From positions 14,322,001 to 14,386,000 of the forward strand of contig WHVY01000001.1 of NCBI GenBank assembly GCA_022266195.1: DNA of 64,000 bases. The letters are read 5' to 3'. The stretch comes from Tetranychus cinnabarinus. Taxonomy: Eukaryota > Arthropoda > Arachnida > Trombidiformes > Tetranychidae. A program made the translations under genes and the position numbers. This document shows positions 24,572 to 35,869 of this stretch, in pieces. Each line of letters starts with the position of its first letter. The stretch's first letter is position 1. A model generated the notes under the pieces. That model was given only the letters and a program-made list of their open reading frames with translations, had not been told where the DNA came from and made no database searches.

Positions 24572-26693
24572 TTAATTATATGATAATATTGATTCTTGAC
24601 TTGAGTAAGGGAGACTTCGAGGTTTCAGTGTTTGTCCCTTAATCAAATCAGCAGCTCTTTCAGCAAGCACAATTGTCGGTACATTTGTGTTTCCAGTGGG
24701 AACCTCAGGCATAGCTGAAGCATCGATTACCCGAAGACCGGCGACTCCACGAACCCGAAGATATGGATCAAGAACAGCCATTGGGTCATTATCATCACCC
24801 ATTTTGGCTGTACTTGTTGGATGGTAGATAGTGTATGTAAGGGTTTGAACGAGACACCGAAGGTAAGGGTCAGAGTTGAAGGGATATTTTGAACAAGGAA
24901 TCAATGGAGTATTAAATTGTTTAGTTTCGATTGCTTGCATAGCTGGAGTTTGTGTGATATTTAAAATCAATTTACAACCTTGGACCATTGCTTCAAGATC
25001 ACGAGGATCTTGGAATAGGTTGTAGTCAATGATGGGAGCGTCTCTTGGGTTAGCTGAGGCTAATGTTACTGTTCCGGTACTGCGAGGTCGAACCAAGGTT
25101 ACAGCGTACATAGTTCCATCACTCAAACTGTAAGGGGCCAAGTACTTGAACAAGACATCTCTGTTCAAGTTAAGGATGTAACCTGAATTCAGATTCACAA
25201 GTTTAATTGAAATGAAAAATGAGTTAACTTGAAAAATAATTACCTAAAACAAAGTTAGGGAAAGATCCTCCTGGAATGTAGTCTAATTCGTGAATTTGAA
25301 TATCGGGTCTTGCATCGTAAGCCTCTGGACTTCGCCAAAAACCGATAACATTTAGTCCTGGTGATGCAAATGATCCAGTACCACCGAATGCGTATTTTGC
25401 AGCATCAACGGCGGTTCTTATTCGAGTGTAAACAAAACTTGAACCAAATTTAGTGGTAAACATGAGCAATGTGAATGCGTGTTCTTGTAAATTATTACCC
25501 ACTCCGGGTGAATGTTGGACAAGTGGAATATTGAATTTAGCTAATTGATCTCTTGGTCCAATACCGGAGAGCATCAAAAGTTGAGGTGTGTTAAGGGCTC
25601 CAGCAGATAAGATAACTTCTTGTCGTGCAAAAACTTGGAATTTTCCTCCGTCTTTCTCAAAGAGAACTCCAATGGCTCGCTTGTTATTGTCAAACAGTAT
25701 TTTGTAGGCTCGAGCAAAAATGACTACGTGAAGATTACGACGACCTGAAGCTGGGCCCAAATAGGCTCGAGCAGTTGAACAACGTTTACCATCTCGGATA
25801 GTGAATCGAGAGTACATGAATTTTTCCTGATCTTCACCATTCAAGTCACCAACTTTGAGACCATATTGTCTAACACCTTCCAAAAAGGCTTTGTCTACAT
25901 CAAATGTGTCTTGAAGAGGAGTTACAGTCAAAGGTCCAGTTGTCCCATGGTAACCTGGATCACCTTGAGGATCTCTTGACCCTTCCATTTTGATAAAGTA
26001 AGGTGAGACTGAAGAGTAATTCCAACCAGCAGCACCAAGTTGGCCCCATCGATCGTAATCCATCTTGTTACCTCTAACATACAACATGTAATTGATTGAA
26101 GATCCACCACCGACAGCTTTACCTCGAGGACAAGGAATACGATTACCATTTAATCCAAAGGCAGCTCGTGACTGAGGTACCGATTGATAAGACCAATCAA
26201 GAGGTGACTTTTGAAGCAAGAAGGCAGCAATTGGAATGGTACTTAAAATGTTTTCCTCTCCACCAGCTTCAAGCAGTAAAATACGAACATTAGGATTTTC
26301 CGATAAACGAGCAGCCAAAGTAGCTCCAGCCGAACCACCGCCAACAATGATATAATCATAAGTTTCATTAATAGTTCTTGAAAGAGTAAAATCAAGTGAA
26401 TATGGAACTGCCAGTGGTCCAAAAGATGATGCTACCACAGTCATAAATTGTCGGGCAATTTCAAGAGATTGCGAGTTACCGATGTTTTGAGCAGCTCCAG
26501 TCAGTGTAGTATAAGACATCATGTCACCCGAAATCGGGGTTCTACCAAGAATACCGCCTATGAGGTTAGTCCTGAAATCTCTGAATCTGGTAAAAGCTGA
26601 TGACAACAATTGTCCGTGGGTTGGTTCAATGGTTACTGATGAATACATGATAACCAACAGCAGGGTTATTCTGGTCAACAAATTAAAATCCAT
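24572..26693 (-). CDS. Secreted GMC oxidoreductase (glucose dehydrogenase-like, FAD)
   Basis: GMC enzymes oxidise alcohols or sugars using FAD; arthropod members include glucose dehydrogenases and ecdysone oxidases. The substrate here is unknown. Exons 25244-26693 and 24572-25182 join in frame to give 686 residues. A signal peptide is likely at 1-27. The FAD Rossmann motif YIIVGGGSAGATLAARLSE starts near 114, GMC signature 1 (RGKAVGGGSSINYML) is near 190-204, and signature 2 (SAGALNTPQLLMLSGIGP) lies in the middle of the protein. The C-terminal domain has YHPTSTAKMG (His604, probable catalytic base) and PTGNTNVPT (Asn650, probable second catalytic residue). All key residues look intact, so it should be active. 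It sits between the two inverted Kir copies. Confidence 0.93.
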
Positions 26694-27697
26694 TTTGGAT
26701 AATTAAAATAAGAGGCTAAAGATGAAAAGAGGATGAAAAGGAAACCAAAATTGGTCGTTGAGTCGATTTATTTGTTACCTATTGATTCCAGTACGAATCA
26801 ATTGTCAACTAGTTTGACTATTGAATACAAGTTGCCCTAACACGGGACAGTTGGAAACTGAGACAATTATCAATCTGATTTGAGTATCCATGGTTTTAAT
26901 TGTAGCAATTTATGGTAAATGAGTTGTAGGCACAAAAGGATAAGGTGAAGATGAATTATTAATCAAATTAATCATTGAAAAAAAAACAATTTTCAAGGTG
27001 ATGATGATCAATACACAAGCAAATGTACCTTTAACTGTTAATCAGCGATACAAAAGCTACAAAGATGTCATACCAATTGTTATCAATTTTTTTGTTTTAA
27101 ATTATGATCAATGATCGCTAATCAAGGAACAGTATCATATCAAATCAATTAATTGATAACAATGATTGTTAAAACAAAACAAAAAACGATTAATATCACA
27201 TTTTTGTTTGATCACGGACAGCAAATGAAACACTGATTATCACACAAAATAGCTCTTGATTTATTAGATTTAACTAGATTCACACATTTATGTTAATTCG
27301 TGGTCTTATTGTTCGACATGGACTTATCAACTGATCTCGATTGAATAAATGAAATAATTCAAATCAGAGTTTCTTTTCATGCTAATCTTGAAATTTTTTA
27401 ATTTTACCGTCTTCAGCTTGACAGTCAAATTAATTATTCATACAATTATAATAAGCGTTACTTTTTCCCGATCCACTAAACAATCAATAAGATCAATAAT
27501 GATCTTGTCATTGTGAACTTTAATTGTCAACAGATTATCCTATCGTTACAATCAAAGTGAATATTTGATTTAACAACTTTAGCTTAAACTGAATCATTGA
27601 GTTTTTCAATTGCATTTTCACTGTCAATTTCAATCTTATAGCAACAGTAATCTATTACTAATCATTTTTTCGTTCCTAACCATTCAAATCTATTCTA
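26694..27697. other. Intergenic, GMC upstream region
   Basis: About 1 kb upstream of the minus-strand GMC gene, AT-rich, with no recognisable exon. Its promoter presumably lies in the part near 26700-26950, but no clear element was identified. Confidence 0.4.
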
Positions 27698-27913
27698 AAG
27701 GGTGTTCAATGTAATTGCTTCCAAACTGGCGGAGCTTAAATTTTGATAATCACATGATAAGCAAGATAACTAGAGTGACATCGCAATAACAAAGGTAAAA
27801 GATGAAAGGTAAAATGTGATTTTACTCTGGTTATCTTGTCTTATCATGTTTTTGATTGTGATTATCAAAATTTAAGCTCCGCCAGTTTGGAAGTAATTAC
27901 ATTGAACACCCTT
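27698..27913. mobile_element. TA-flanked MITE, full copy (216 bp)
   Basis: Terminal inverted repeats of about 58 bp (AAGGGTGTTCAATGTAATT... and its complement) differ at about one position. They are flanked by TA on each side, typical of Tc1/mariner-type insertion. The interior is non-coding. It is the same family and orientation as 23296-23445. Confidence 0.9.
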
Positions 27914-29888
27914 TACATTACGAGATGTTTGCTATTTTTTATTGGTTTACTCATTGTTTCAGATTCAACGGAAGATTATTCAGCATTTTTGTTTGATTTT
28001 CGATCAGTAACCACGAGTATAATTAATTTTATCTCCATTTAAAAATCAAAATTTGATTTGCTTTTTTACTCTCGAAGCTAAATCATCAAAATAGACTCAA
28101 GATTTAAAGTGTCTCCATTTGGTGAAGTTCAAGGCAGTTAGAGAGTCTGATGAAAACTGCAAGTTGAAATTACGTTCAATTAGACCCAAGTTTTAGCACG
28201 AACCCAATACATTTCATTTGGCGAGAAACCAATGATTGTAATTAATCGACGAGATCTTCAGATTTTCACCAACTACTAGAATATCAATTTGATAGCTCTA
28301 ACATCTGAATATACATTATATAATGTAAGAGACAATAAATCTTACGGCTCCTTTCTGAAAATTTTAACCCATTCTGAGGATTAAGCGGATCAACCTTGTA
28401 GACCTGCGGCTATTCCAATCCTTTAGTGAAAACTTACGGTCTAAAAAGACTATCAAATCACATAAGTCCAATGTAACGTGAAGAATCAAAACTAGACCAA
28501 ACAATGAATATTTATTAAGGGAACAAGGCATTTCGTAGTACATTTCATAATCTAAGGCTCAATTTCATTGCCAGTCATTTTGATGACTTTTAATGAATGG
28601 CTAACATGATCTTGATCCGGTAGTGATTATATTATATGATTTATTCCTGACTACTCAAAAAACTCATAATTACACAAATTTTGAGCCATTTTGACGAAAA
28701 AACTTTTCTCTGTTAACTTTGCACAACAGTTTGAAACTAATAATACAAGCCACGAACTAATGTTATTCTCAATGTGCTAAACTCTTGAAATTATTATCGA
28801 TGGTGAATTAAATTTATTTTGATTCAAATTCATCATTCTAGTTCAGCCGAAATTTCCGATCATCATCACATTACTGAGTTAAAAAGGATTGATTTGATTT
28901 CTGAAAAAATTACAAAATCAGTTGCAAACTACAAACTGAGAATACAAATCGATTTAATATATGTAATTCCAATTCAAATCGATTACATATTTCATTAAAA
29001 TTTAAATTTTCGCACAAAAATACCGTTTTGTCGGAATTTTGTCGATCACTTTCACCAATTATGAAATTAATTGCTTAGCTCTTGCTCAGCTAGTCATTTC
29101 ATGTTTAATAATGGTTGGTAAACAATGAATTAAAGTTAACAATTAATTATCAAGGAAAGTTGCGAGAGAGTTTCCATTTAAATTTCATTAAATTGTAATC
29201 ATTTGGTTCTGGTTATTTCTTTACCCAGAGTTACCAGACTTTTTGTAATTTGAGTTGCAACTAAACATTTAATGGAAAGTAAAATGTAAATTTTGATGAA
29301 ACTGGAAACATTTTTTGCCTTTTGATTAACTTGCTGTTGACCTTTGAACAATTTAATTAAGATTAGGTCCAATTACTGAGGAGATTGAGAAGAGGATTCA
29401 AGTTGATTCAAGTTAATCCAAATGTATCCATAAAAGCCGATTGTGAATGACTTATTTGTTTTCATTCATTGGATCGACGGAAGTTACTCAAGGCAAGATT
29501 CAATTCAGATAATTTCGGACACTTTTGTTGCACAATTACGATAGTAATCAAGAAATTAATAACAAAGTTAATAAGTCAATAGATGAGCAAACAATTAAGA
29601 TACGAAGAAGAAGAAGAAGAAGAAAAAGATGAGAAAAAATGAAAACTTTCAAGTAAACATTTCATTTGGAAACTTTACCTTTATTACTTGATTTTCATTA
29701 AACCAACCCTTTCTGCCTCTAAACTGGCTCCTTGCAAAGCCATTATTTAACTTTCTTAATGATTTCATTTCAAGGTATTTAGAGGACTGAACAACAGTTT
29801 GAGTTGTTGATGGTTTCATCATGATGTGTTAACATAGTATTTGTATCATTTGTGATCAAGTGTTTATAAGTGTTAATCAAAAGTAAAG
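27914..29888. other. Intergenic, Kir-B upstream region
   Basis: AT-rich with no recognised exon. It contains a short palindrome (ACATTATATAATGT near 28311-28324) and a (GAA)n microsatellite at 29604-29624. Kir-B promoter elements were not identified. Confidence 0.4.
29604..29624. repeat. (GAA)7 microsatellite
   Basis: Seven uninterrupted GAA units, about 265 bp upstream of the Kir-B start codon. Confidence 0.8.
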
Positions 29889-31337
29889 ATGGAAATTGAT
29901 TCTGATAAATGGCGGGATTTGGCTTTACCAGATAAACGTTTATTATCATCATCAACAATAATTGACATAAAAAATGCCACCGATTGTGATTCAATTGCTC
30001 CACAAGCCCCGATGACCACTGAATATGAAAAAAATTTGACTTATCGTTTTAAATCTACAAATGCATTTGGCAATGCCGAGTATACAAATACATTTACAAA
30101 TTCATCAACCATTAACAACAATAACAACAATGTTTCATCAAAAGCTAAATCCAAGATATTTCCAGGTCGATTAAAAAAGCGTGTTGTCCTTAAAAATGGA
30201 AGTGTCAATTTGTCCAAAGAAAGAGTCGAGAAAAGGTCTCAACGCTATTTACAAGATACATTCACAACTATGGTTGATATCCAATGGAGATGGAATCTTC
30301 TGGTCTTTAGTATGGGCTTCTTGTTGAGTTGGTTGGGATTTGCTGTTGTTTGGTATTTAATTGCTTATGCTCATGGTGATTTAGATGGTCCCTCTTCAAA
30401 TGATAGACGGAAATGTGTTAATGGTGTTGATACGTTTGCCACTGCATTTTTATTTTCAGTTGAAACTCAACACACAATTGGATATGGAAGTCGTTATACC
30501 AATGAAGAGTGTCCAGAAGCCATCTTTGTTATGTGTGTTCAATCAATAACCGGAGTCATGATTCAATGTTTTGTGGTTGGCTTTGTGTTTGCCAAATTAT
30601 CTCGTCCAAAGAAACGATCACAGACTTTAATGTTTAGTCGAAATGCTTGTATATGCCTTCGAGATGGTAAATTGTGTCTCATGTTTAGAGTTGGCGATGT
30701 TAGGAATCGATCTCACATCATTGGAGCCTCCATTAGTGCTTTGGTCATCGACAGAAAGATCACTTCAGAAGGCGAAGTCATTCCTTATTATCATAACAGA
30801 GTCGATGTTAAATTTGACAATTCAGATTCAAATGTATTCCTTGTTTGGCCAGCAACAATTGTCCATGAAGTCGACAGTTCCTCGCCATTTTATTCAATGT
30901 CAGCTGATGCTATGATAAGGGAAAGATTTGAGATTGTTGTTATTCTTGAAGGGACAATTGAATCGACTGGACAATCAATCCAAGCTCGAACTTCTTACTT
31001 GCCTTGTGAAATCTTGTGGGGTCATCGCTTTGAACATATGATTAGTTATCGTAAAGACACTGGACAGTACAGAGTTGATTATTCCAAGTTTAACAATACT
31101 TATGAAGTTGATACGCCAATATCATCAGCTAAAGATTATTATGAATCTCTTAAGATTATCAATGATAACATCAAGTTAGACAGTTTTGTGCCTCTTCATA
31201 TTTTCAATAATAAGTTTAAGGAAGATTCAGTGAAAGTTGAACAACAATTGAATAATGATAGCAATTCATCATTGTTTCCATTCAAAATTCCAATTAGAAT
31301 ACCTTATCTCAAGACTTTTGATAAATCTGCTAATTGA
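29889..31337 (+). CDS. Inward-rectifier potassium channel Kir, copy B
   Basis: A 482-residue intronless Kir channel, the inverted paralogue of copy A. The filter TIGYG is at 196-200, TM1 near 136-160, TM2 near 211-235, PKKR at 240-243, and FEIVVILEGTIESTG and EILWGHRFE lie in the cytosolic domain. The turret is shorter than in copy A, lacking the Ser/Pro/Gly insert. The C-terminal 65 residues after SAKDYYE are unrelated to copy A. Gln226 occupies the TM2 rectification position (Asp172 of Kir2.1) and Gly279 the position of Kir2.1 Glu224, so polyamine block may be weak; this is inferred from homology. Core DNA identity to copy A far exceeds that of the ends, suggesting recent duplication or gene conversion. 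Confidence 0.93.
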   Translation: MEIDSDKWRDLALPDKRLLSSSTIIDIKNATDCDSIAPQAPMTTEYEKNLTYRFKSTNAFGNAEYTNTFTNSSTINNNNNNVSSKAKSKIFPGRLKKRVVLKNGSVNLSKERVEKRSQRYLQDTFTTMVDIQWRWNLLVFSMGFLLSWLGFAVVWYLIAYAHGDLDGPSSNDRRKCVNGVDTFATAFLFSVETQHTIGYGSRYTNEECPEAIFVMCVQSITGVMIQCFVVGFVFAKLSRPKKRSQTLMFSRNACICLRDGKLCLMFRVGDVRNRSHIIGASISALVIDRKITSEGEVIPYYHNRVDVKFDNSDSNVFLVWPATIVHEVDSSSPFYSMSADAMIRERFEIVVILEGTIESTGQSIQARTSYLPCEILWGHRFEHMISYRKDTGQYRVDYSKFNNTYEVDTPISSAKDYYESLKIINDNIKLDSFVPLHIFNNKFKEDSVKVEQQLNNDSNSSLFPFKIPIRIPYLKTFDKSAN

Positions 31338-32284
31338 TTATTCTTGTATTTTCATAGCATTTCTCATAATTTTAAATCATCAAATCTTCAATTATTTATT
31401 TAATTTAATTTTTGTCTGTCTTTGTTTGTACAGTTAAGTATAAGTTACTTACAACATTTTTTAATATATGCTTTGTTAAGTGGACAAACGTTTGATAAAT
31501 AAAGTATATTTTGAGTTGAAATTTTAAGACTTGAAATTATTCCAATTTAGATTGATCGGAATCAGAATTTGTCTGTTAAATTGTCATTTGTTCAAGAAGC
31601 AATGTAATGACTGAATTTACAAGATTAATATGGCAATCTTGAAGATTGAATTCATGTAATTCAATGTAACTCACTGTGAAAATCTCATCAGTTATGGCCA
31701 TTAACCAGCTTATCCAATGTTATTCAATTATGCATAATGGAACCAATCAACTTTAATTTCAACAATTGGCTAAAAACTTGAAAGTTTGATATTCAATAAA
31801 CAATTGATTGCTGTCAAAGCCAATTCAGTGAGTTAACCTGTAATCAGGCACTTATTATTTATCATTACGAGTTCAATTATATGCCAATTATTAATTTAGC
31901 AAGTAATTCATCAATATTTCTAGTTGGTTGACGTTCAATGATTCAAAAATCGGATGAAATTTTCCACTGACAATTTTTCCTCTCATCTTGATTGTGATTA
32001 AACCAAAATATAAAATTATCACTCAACTGGTTGCTATTAGCTGGCTCCACCTATGGACATTTAAATGAACTTTTTGCGTTCAACTTTTCATTGTAGCTGT
32101 TATTTAGGTAACAAAATTATCTCTAACATATATTGAGAGTTCAGATTGACTATTGTCCCACCTAAAGAGTCTCAGTATATCAGTTTTACATTATCCATTT
32201 CAATGCCAGCTTCAAGCTCAAAAATGGCCTAATTTCGACACAAAAGGAGTTTCGAATCAAAAAGAGCGTCTTTGTGCTTAGCGC
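31338..32284. other. Intergenic, Kir-B 3' region
   Basis: Contains the probable Kir-B 3' UTR with a polyadenylation signal at 31498. The remainder is AT-rich and has no recognised content. Confidence 0.5.
31498..31503 (+). terminator. Poly(A) signal AATAAA of Kir-B
   Basis: AATAAA lies 160 bases after the Kir-B stop codon, in the sense orientation. Confidence 0.5.
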
Positions 32285-32614
32285 AGTAGTAAAGGTTGAC
32301 TATAGTGCAAAATGAGAGGAGCTTATTTTTGGAGGCAAAAATAGAGACATACCGTAGGCACGTTTTCGAGCGCTGGCTTTGTAGGCTTGCCAATCATTGT
32401 GTTAGTGATCACGCCAAGAGACGGAGACATTCAAATACTAAGGAAATAAGCTTATGTCATAAGGAGGGAAAATCCCCTGGTCTTTGAATGAATCGATTGA
32501 GATTACAACTTGTAAAAGATTTAAACCTTTTCATGAAACTTTCTGGTCCCAGCTTAGTTATACTCCCGAAAATAGGATACGACCATTTTGCACAGTTAGT
32601 CAACCTTTACTACT
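32285..32614. mobile_element. Candidate MITE with 30 bp terminal inverted repeats (330 bp)
   Basis: AGTAGTAAAGGTTGACTA followed by TAGTGCAAAATG at 32285-32314 recurs as its complement at 32584-32614, with about two differences. The interior is less AT-rich than its surroundings and carries an open frame (32296-32487) of no recognisable family. No clear target duplication was found. Its right end lies within 5 bp of the edge of the 1.43 kb inverted duplication. Confidence 0.6.
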
Positions 32615-32618
32615 CATC

Positions 32619-34046
32619 ATTGGACAACCTCGGTTATTTTATGCGCGATTTGATGATAATTACAAAGGACGAAGGAATATTTAAAGCCATTAAAGACTAT
32701 TGTATCAAATCTTATTACTAAAATCAGAAAAAAAACCAGAAATATTTCGAAAATTGAGAGGAAAAAAGTTCTTAAACAAAAAAAAATTTCTTCATAAATT
32801 CTGTCTTTCCATGTAATCAGTCTAACCAGTTTTTTCTTACGCCATTATTTTTATATTTCATGAGATCTTTTCTTTGACTTTAACGGTAAAAAACCGAGGT
32901 TTTACGGTAAAACTTGTAACTTGTACCATTGATAATTTATTTTTTATTAATACATACACATTATTACATTGTAAATATTGATACATTGATACTTTTGAGT
33001 TTCCTCAAGAATTGAATGATCATCTCTTAGCTAAACCATTAAGACTGGCTGCGATAAGCGATCTAGTCACAGTTAATATTGTTATAAAACTAGTCACTAA
33101 AGTCAGTTAACAATCAGCTTCAGTACCTAATTGTTTAGACTTGATCCAACAAAATATGAAATGAAACTCGTATAAGTCATGGAATACTGTAGCCCATCTG
33201 GTTTGAAAGCTACAAGTTGAAAGATTTACCTGCAATACTGAGTAAACATTAAGACTAAACAGTAAATCATAATTGATCAGATATCTTCTTATTTCTACCG
33301 TTGATTGGTCTACATCATTGACTCAAGCACACATTAGATTGAAGATAATGAAAAATAGCAGCTTTTATCAACGGTTGCGAAGCAACAATGAAATAGCCTG
33401 AGAAACTTTAAGAAACAAGTCAATTGATCATTGATGCCAAAATATTTAACATATTGGATAAGATTACATCAATTGAAATCAACACTAAAATTTTCTCATA
33501 AATTGTGGACCATTTATAAATACATCAACATGATGACCAAAGGAATCATAATTTTAACAATTTTAAGTAAGTTTCAGTAAACAGTTATCTTGTCAACTTC
33601 ATTTGATTCAAATTTTCATTTTTCACATGGAATCGTTCTGTTGATTCACAGCATTTAGTTGGATAAACCAGACAAACTGCCAAGGAGCTTACGATCCATT
33701 CCAAAGCTATTCCGGACAGAAAAAAGGTAAAATTTCAAATTATAACCCAACCTTGATTATCTGATAAAACAGTTTACAATGTAACAGATTCAAAGTGAAA
33801 CAAATGTAATGTCACTAAAGAGGGACAACTTTAAAGTTAGCAAATAATTCTTAAAATTGTGAGTAAATAGACTGAATTAATTAAAAATTAAAATAAGTGA
33901 AAATCAACCAAAAAAGTCGATTAAGGTTTCATTGGTTTTACTGTATCATTATTAGCGCTACATTAACTTTTCAAATAAAGCTACAGTAAAAATAGACTTC
34001 ACTGTTATTCACACAGCAATTGGATTGACAGTTAACCAGCTAATTG
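32619..34046 (+). repeat. Inverted duplication, arm 1 (1428 bp)
   Basis: Almost the whole segment recurs reverse-complemented at 58525-59959. Recognisable shared points include TTGGACAACCTCGGTTATTT at one edge and GTTAACCAGCTAATTG at the other. By eye, differences are few (substitutions and 1-2 base indels). This arm contains exons 1 and 2, and part of intron 2, of the small membrane protein gene. It is presumed the source, because only here is the gene complete. Confidence 0.9.
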
Positions 34047-34543
34047 ACTGGTTAAATGAATTTTTGAAAATAATCTGTTAATGGTAAATTCAAGAGAAGT
34101 ATTTTATCTGCGATTCAAGAGGAATAATATTCAGAGGAATTAATTGAAGATATTTTTTTCAATTTGCTCGTAAATTAGACCATCAGCTTGAACATGGACA
34201 AGCTCTCGTTGAATAACTCAAGTGTTTGTCTGGTAGATTTCAAGATATTAAGTTACTCATTTTAATCTACCGATTTAGATGATAAGCTTGGTGTAAATTC
34301 AATATTGAATTTCTTACTCTGAATGTTTACAAGTTTTAGTTAATTTTTTTGCTTATTCATTCCTTTATTCCAGGATCCCTCGGTCCTAGTGAAATAACCG
34401 CTATTGTTGTTGGCTCTTTTGCTGGTTTATGTGCGCTTGGTGTCACCTTTTTTTTCTGTTATTATGTTTACCAAACTGAAGAAAGGCTCGAAAAAGGACG
34501 ATATACACCTCCTGGTACTTATATTAACTTTAATCAACCTTAA
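33530..34543 (+). CDS. Small single-pass type I membrane protein, family not recognised
   Basis: Three exons (33530-33566, 33652-33726, 34374-34543), all bounded by GT-AG with phase-1 joins, give a complete 93-residue protein. Residues 1-22 are a likely signal peptide (MMTKGIIILTILTFSWINQT, then NC). A short luminal part follows (GAYDPFQSYSGQKKGSLGPS), then one transmembrane helix at about 44-68 with small residues (AIVVGSFAGLCALGV). A cytosolic tail of about 25 residues is rich in charge and tyrosine (YQTEERLEKGRYTPPGTY). The phase-1 exon organisation is common for secreted and membrane proteins. No function can be assigned. Exons 1-2 are duplicated at 58.8-59.0 kb. Confidence 0.7.
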
Positions 34544-35463
34544 TTAGTGGAAATTAATTGTTAAAAATGTGTATAAAAATCTAAAAAATTGACTAGTCAC
34601 TGAAATCTACTGTAGCTAACCTATTTACATATTTCCAGATGGACCAATTGAGTATCTCATTTTATTTTCACCTTTCACTGGTGATAGCATTTCAACCATA
34701 ATTCATACTTAATCATGTAAATTATTTAACTCATCAACAAATTAAGACTAATTGTTGTTTTCTTTTCTCTTTGTGTTTTCCTTCTTTCTTATTGTCTCCT
34801 GTTGAATAGGCTATCGGAGACCCTAAAGTTTGGTCAATGTAAACCTCAATCACAATTAATACTCCTATCACTGCCGATGGAAAGTAGTTGGTTTAATGTG
34901 ACTAAGATCAAATTCATCACAAATCAATTAATCTCATAATGTATCAATTCAGAATAGTATTCAGCTCTTTTTATACGATGTTTTTTTTACCCAAATTCAG
35001 ACAGAAATTCAAATTTTTTACCTCATTTTATATTGTTACATTTTTTACCCAGAACAAGCTGAGAAATTTTATATCAGAAATGAAATGAATGAATTCAAGA
35101 CTGTCTTGAGTTTTAATCTTAAGATATTATGATAAATAAATTAATTTCACTTTTCATTGTCCCAATTGTTTATTAGGCCATTTATTGTTAGCCTGTATAC
35201 AGCACTGATAACTAAAAATTAAACATAGTTGGTGTGTATTTGAAAAAGATCAGTGAATATAATCAGTAAAATGTAAGTGCCTTGAGTTTCAATTGTTTGT
35301 TAGTGTGTCATTTTAATTAACTGGCAATGACTGTGAATAAAAGCATTTTATCTTCCGTCTCAATATTTACAATTGTATAATGAATAATCTTTATTGGTAT
35401 TGAGTCAATGAGTAACAAGTGAAAATGGGTCTGCAAATTGAACAACCTATGAATATCAGTTAC
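34544..35463. other. Intergenic
   Basis: Holds the probable 3' UTR of the small membrane protein gene. No further coding content was recognised. Confidence 0.4.
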
Positions 35464-35617
35464 CTAAATCTTGGGTCATAACATCAAACATTAGACTGAA
35501 ACTTGTTTCACGTGTGCAAATATTTCGAGTAAAAACTTGAGTTACTTGAGGTGATAACACTTGGCAAGGTCCAACTAACATTGTAAATAAATTGAATAAA
35601 CACAATGAGATGCACAT
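35464..35617 (-). CDS. Candidate first exon of a small secreted protein (low confidence)
   Basis: On the minus strand an ATG at 35617 opens 51 codons beginning with a hydrophobic, signal-peptide-like stretch (MCISLCLFNLFTMLVG) and containing two further cysteines. The frame ends at a plausible donor (TTTAG|GTAACTG). No convincing downstream exon was found; one possible acceptor near 35336 would add only four codons before a stop. It may be real, a decayed exon, or chance. Confidence 0.25.
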
Positions 35618-35676
35618 ACACAACCCCAGCCTCTTTGTTGGGAGGACGGGCTCTGGTCTCCACACGGAAAGAAGCG

Positions 35677-35869
35677 TTAGTAGTAGAAAAAAGAGAAGTT
35701 ACAGCCATTTCCGGTACTTCTGGCCAGCTCTACGAACCACTTCCGACCTATCGTTAGAGCCACAAACTTCCGACTTAGTGTTATAGCCACTAACGATAGG
35801 TCGGAAGTGGTTCGTAGAGCTGGCCAGAAGTACCGGAAATGGCTGTAACTTCTCTTTTTTTACTACTAG
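35677..35869. repeat. Near-perfect long hairpin (79 bp arms, 32 bp loop)
   Basis: The arm 35679-35757 is the reverse complement of 35790-35868 with one mismatch (in the AAAAAAG/CTTTTTT tract). The loop (35758-35789) also contains a degenerate piece of the same motif (AACTTCCGACTTAGTGTTA). The arms are clearly less AT-rich than their surroundings. It could be a foldback MITE or a source of a hairpin RNA. No flanking target duplication was certain. Confidence 0.9.

Noticed and set aside
26096..26293. Plus-strand open frame opposite the GMC gene
   Set aside because: Antisense shadow of conserved GMC coding sequence.
32296..32721. Open frames in and beside the 32.3 kb MITE; the downstream ones share peptide text with 59829-60023
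   Set aside because: The shared peptide is only the inverted-duplication DNA read in one frame; no conserved protein is implied.
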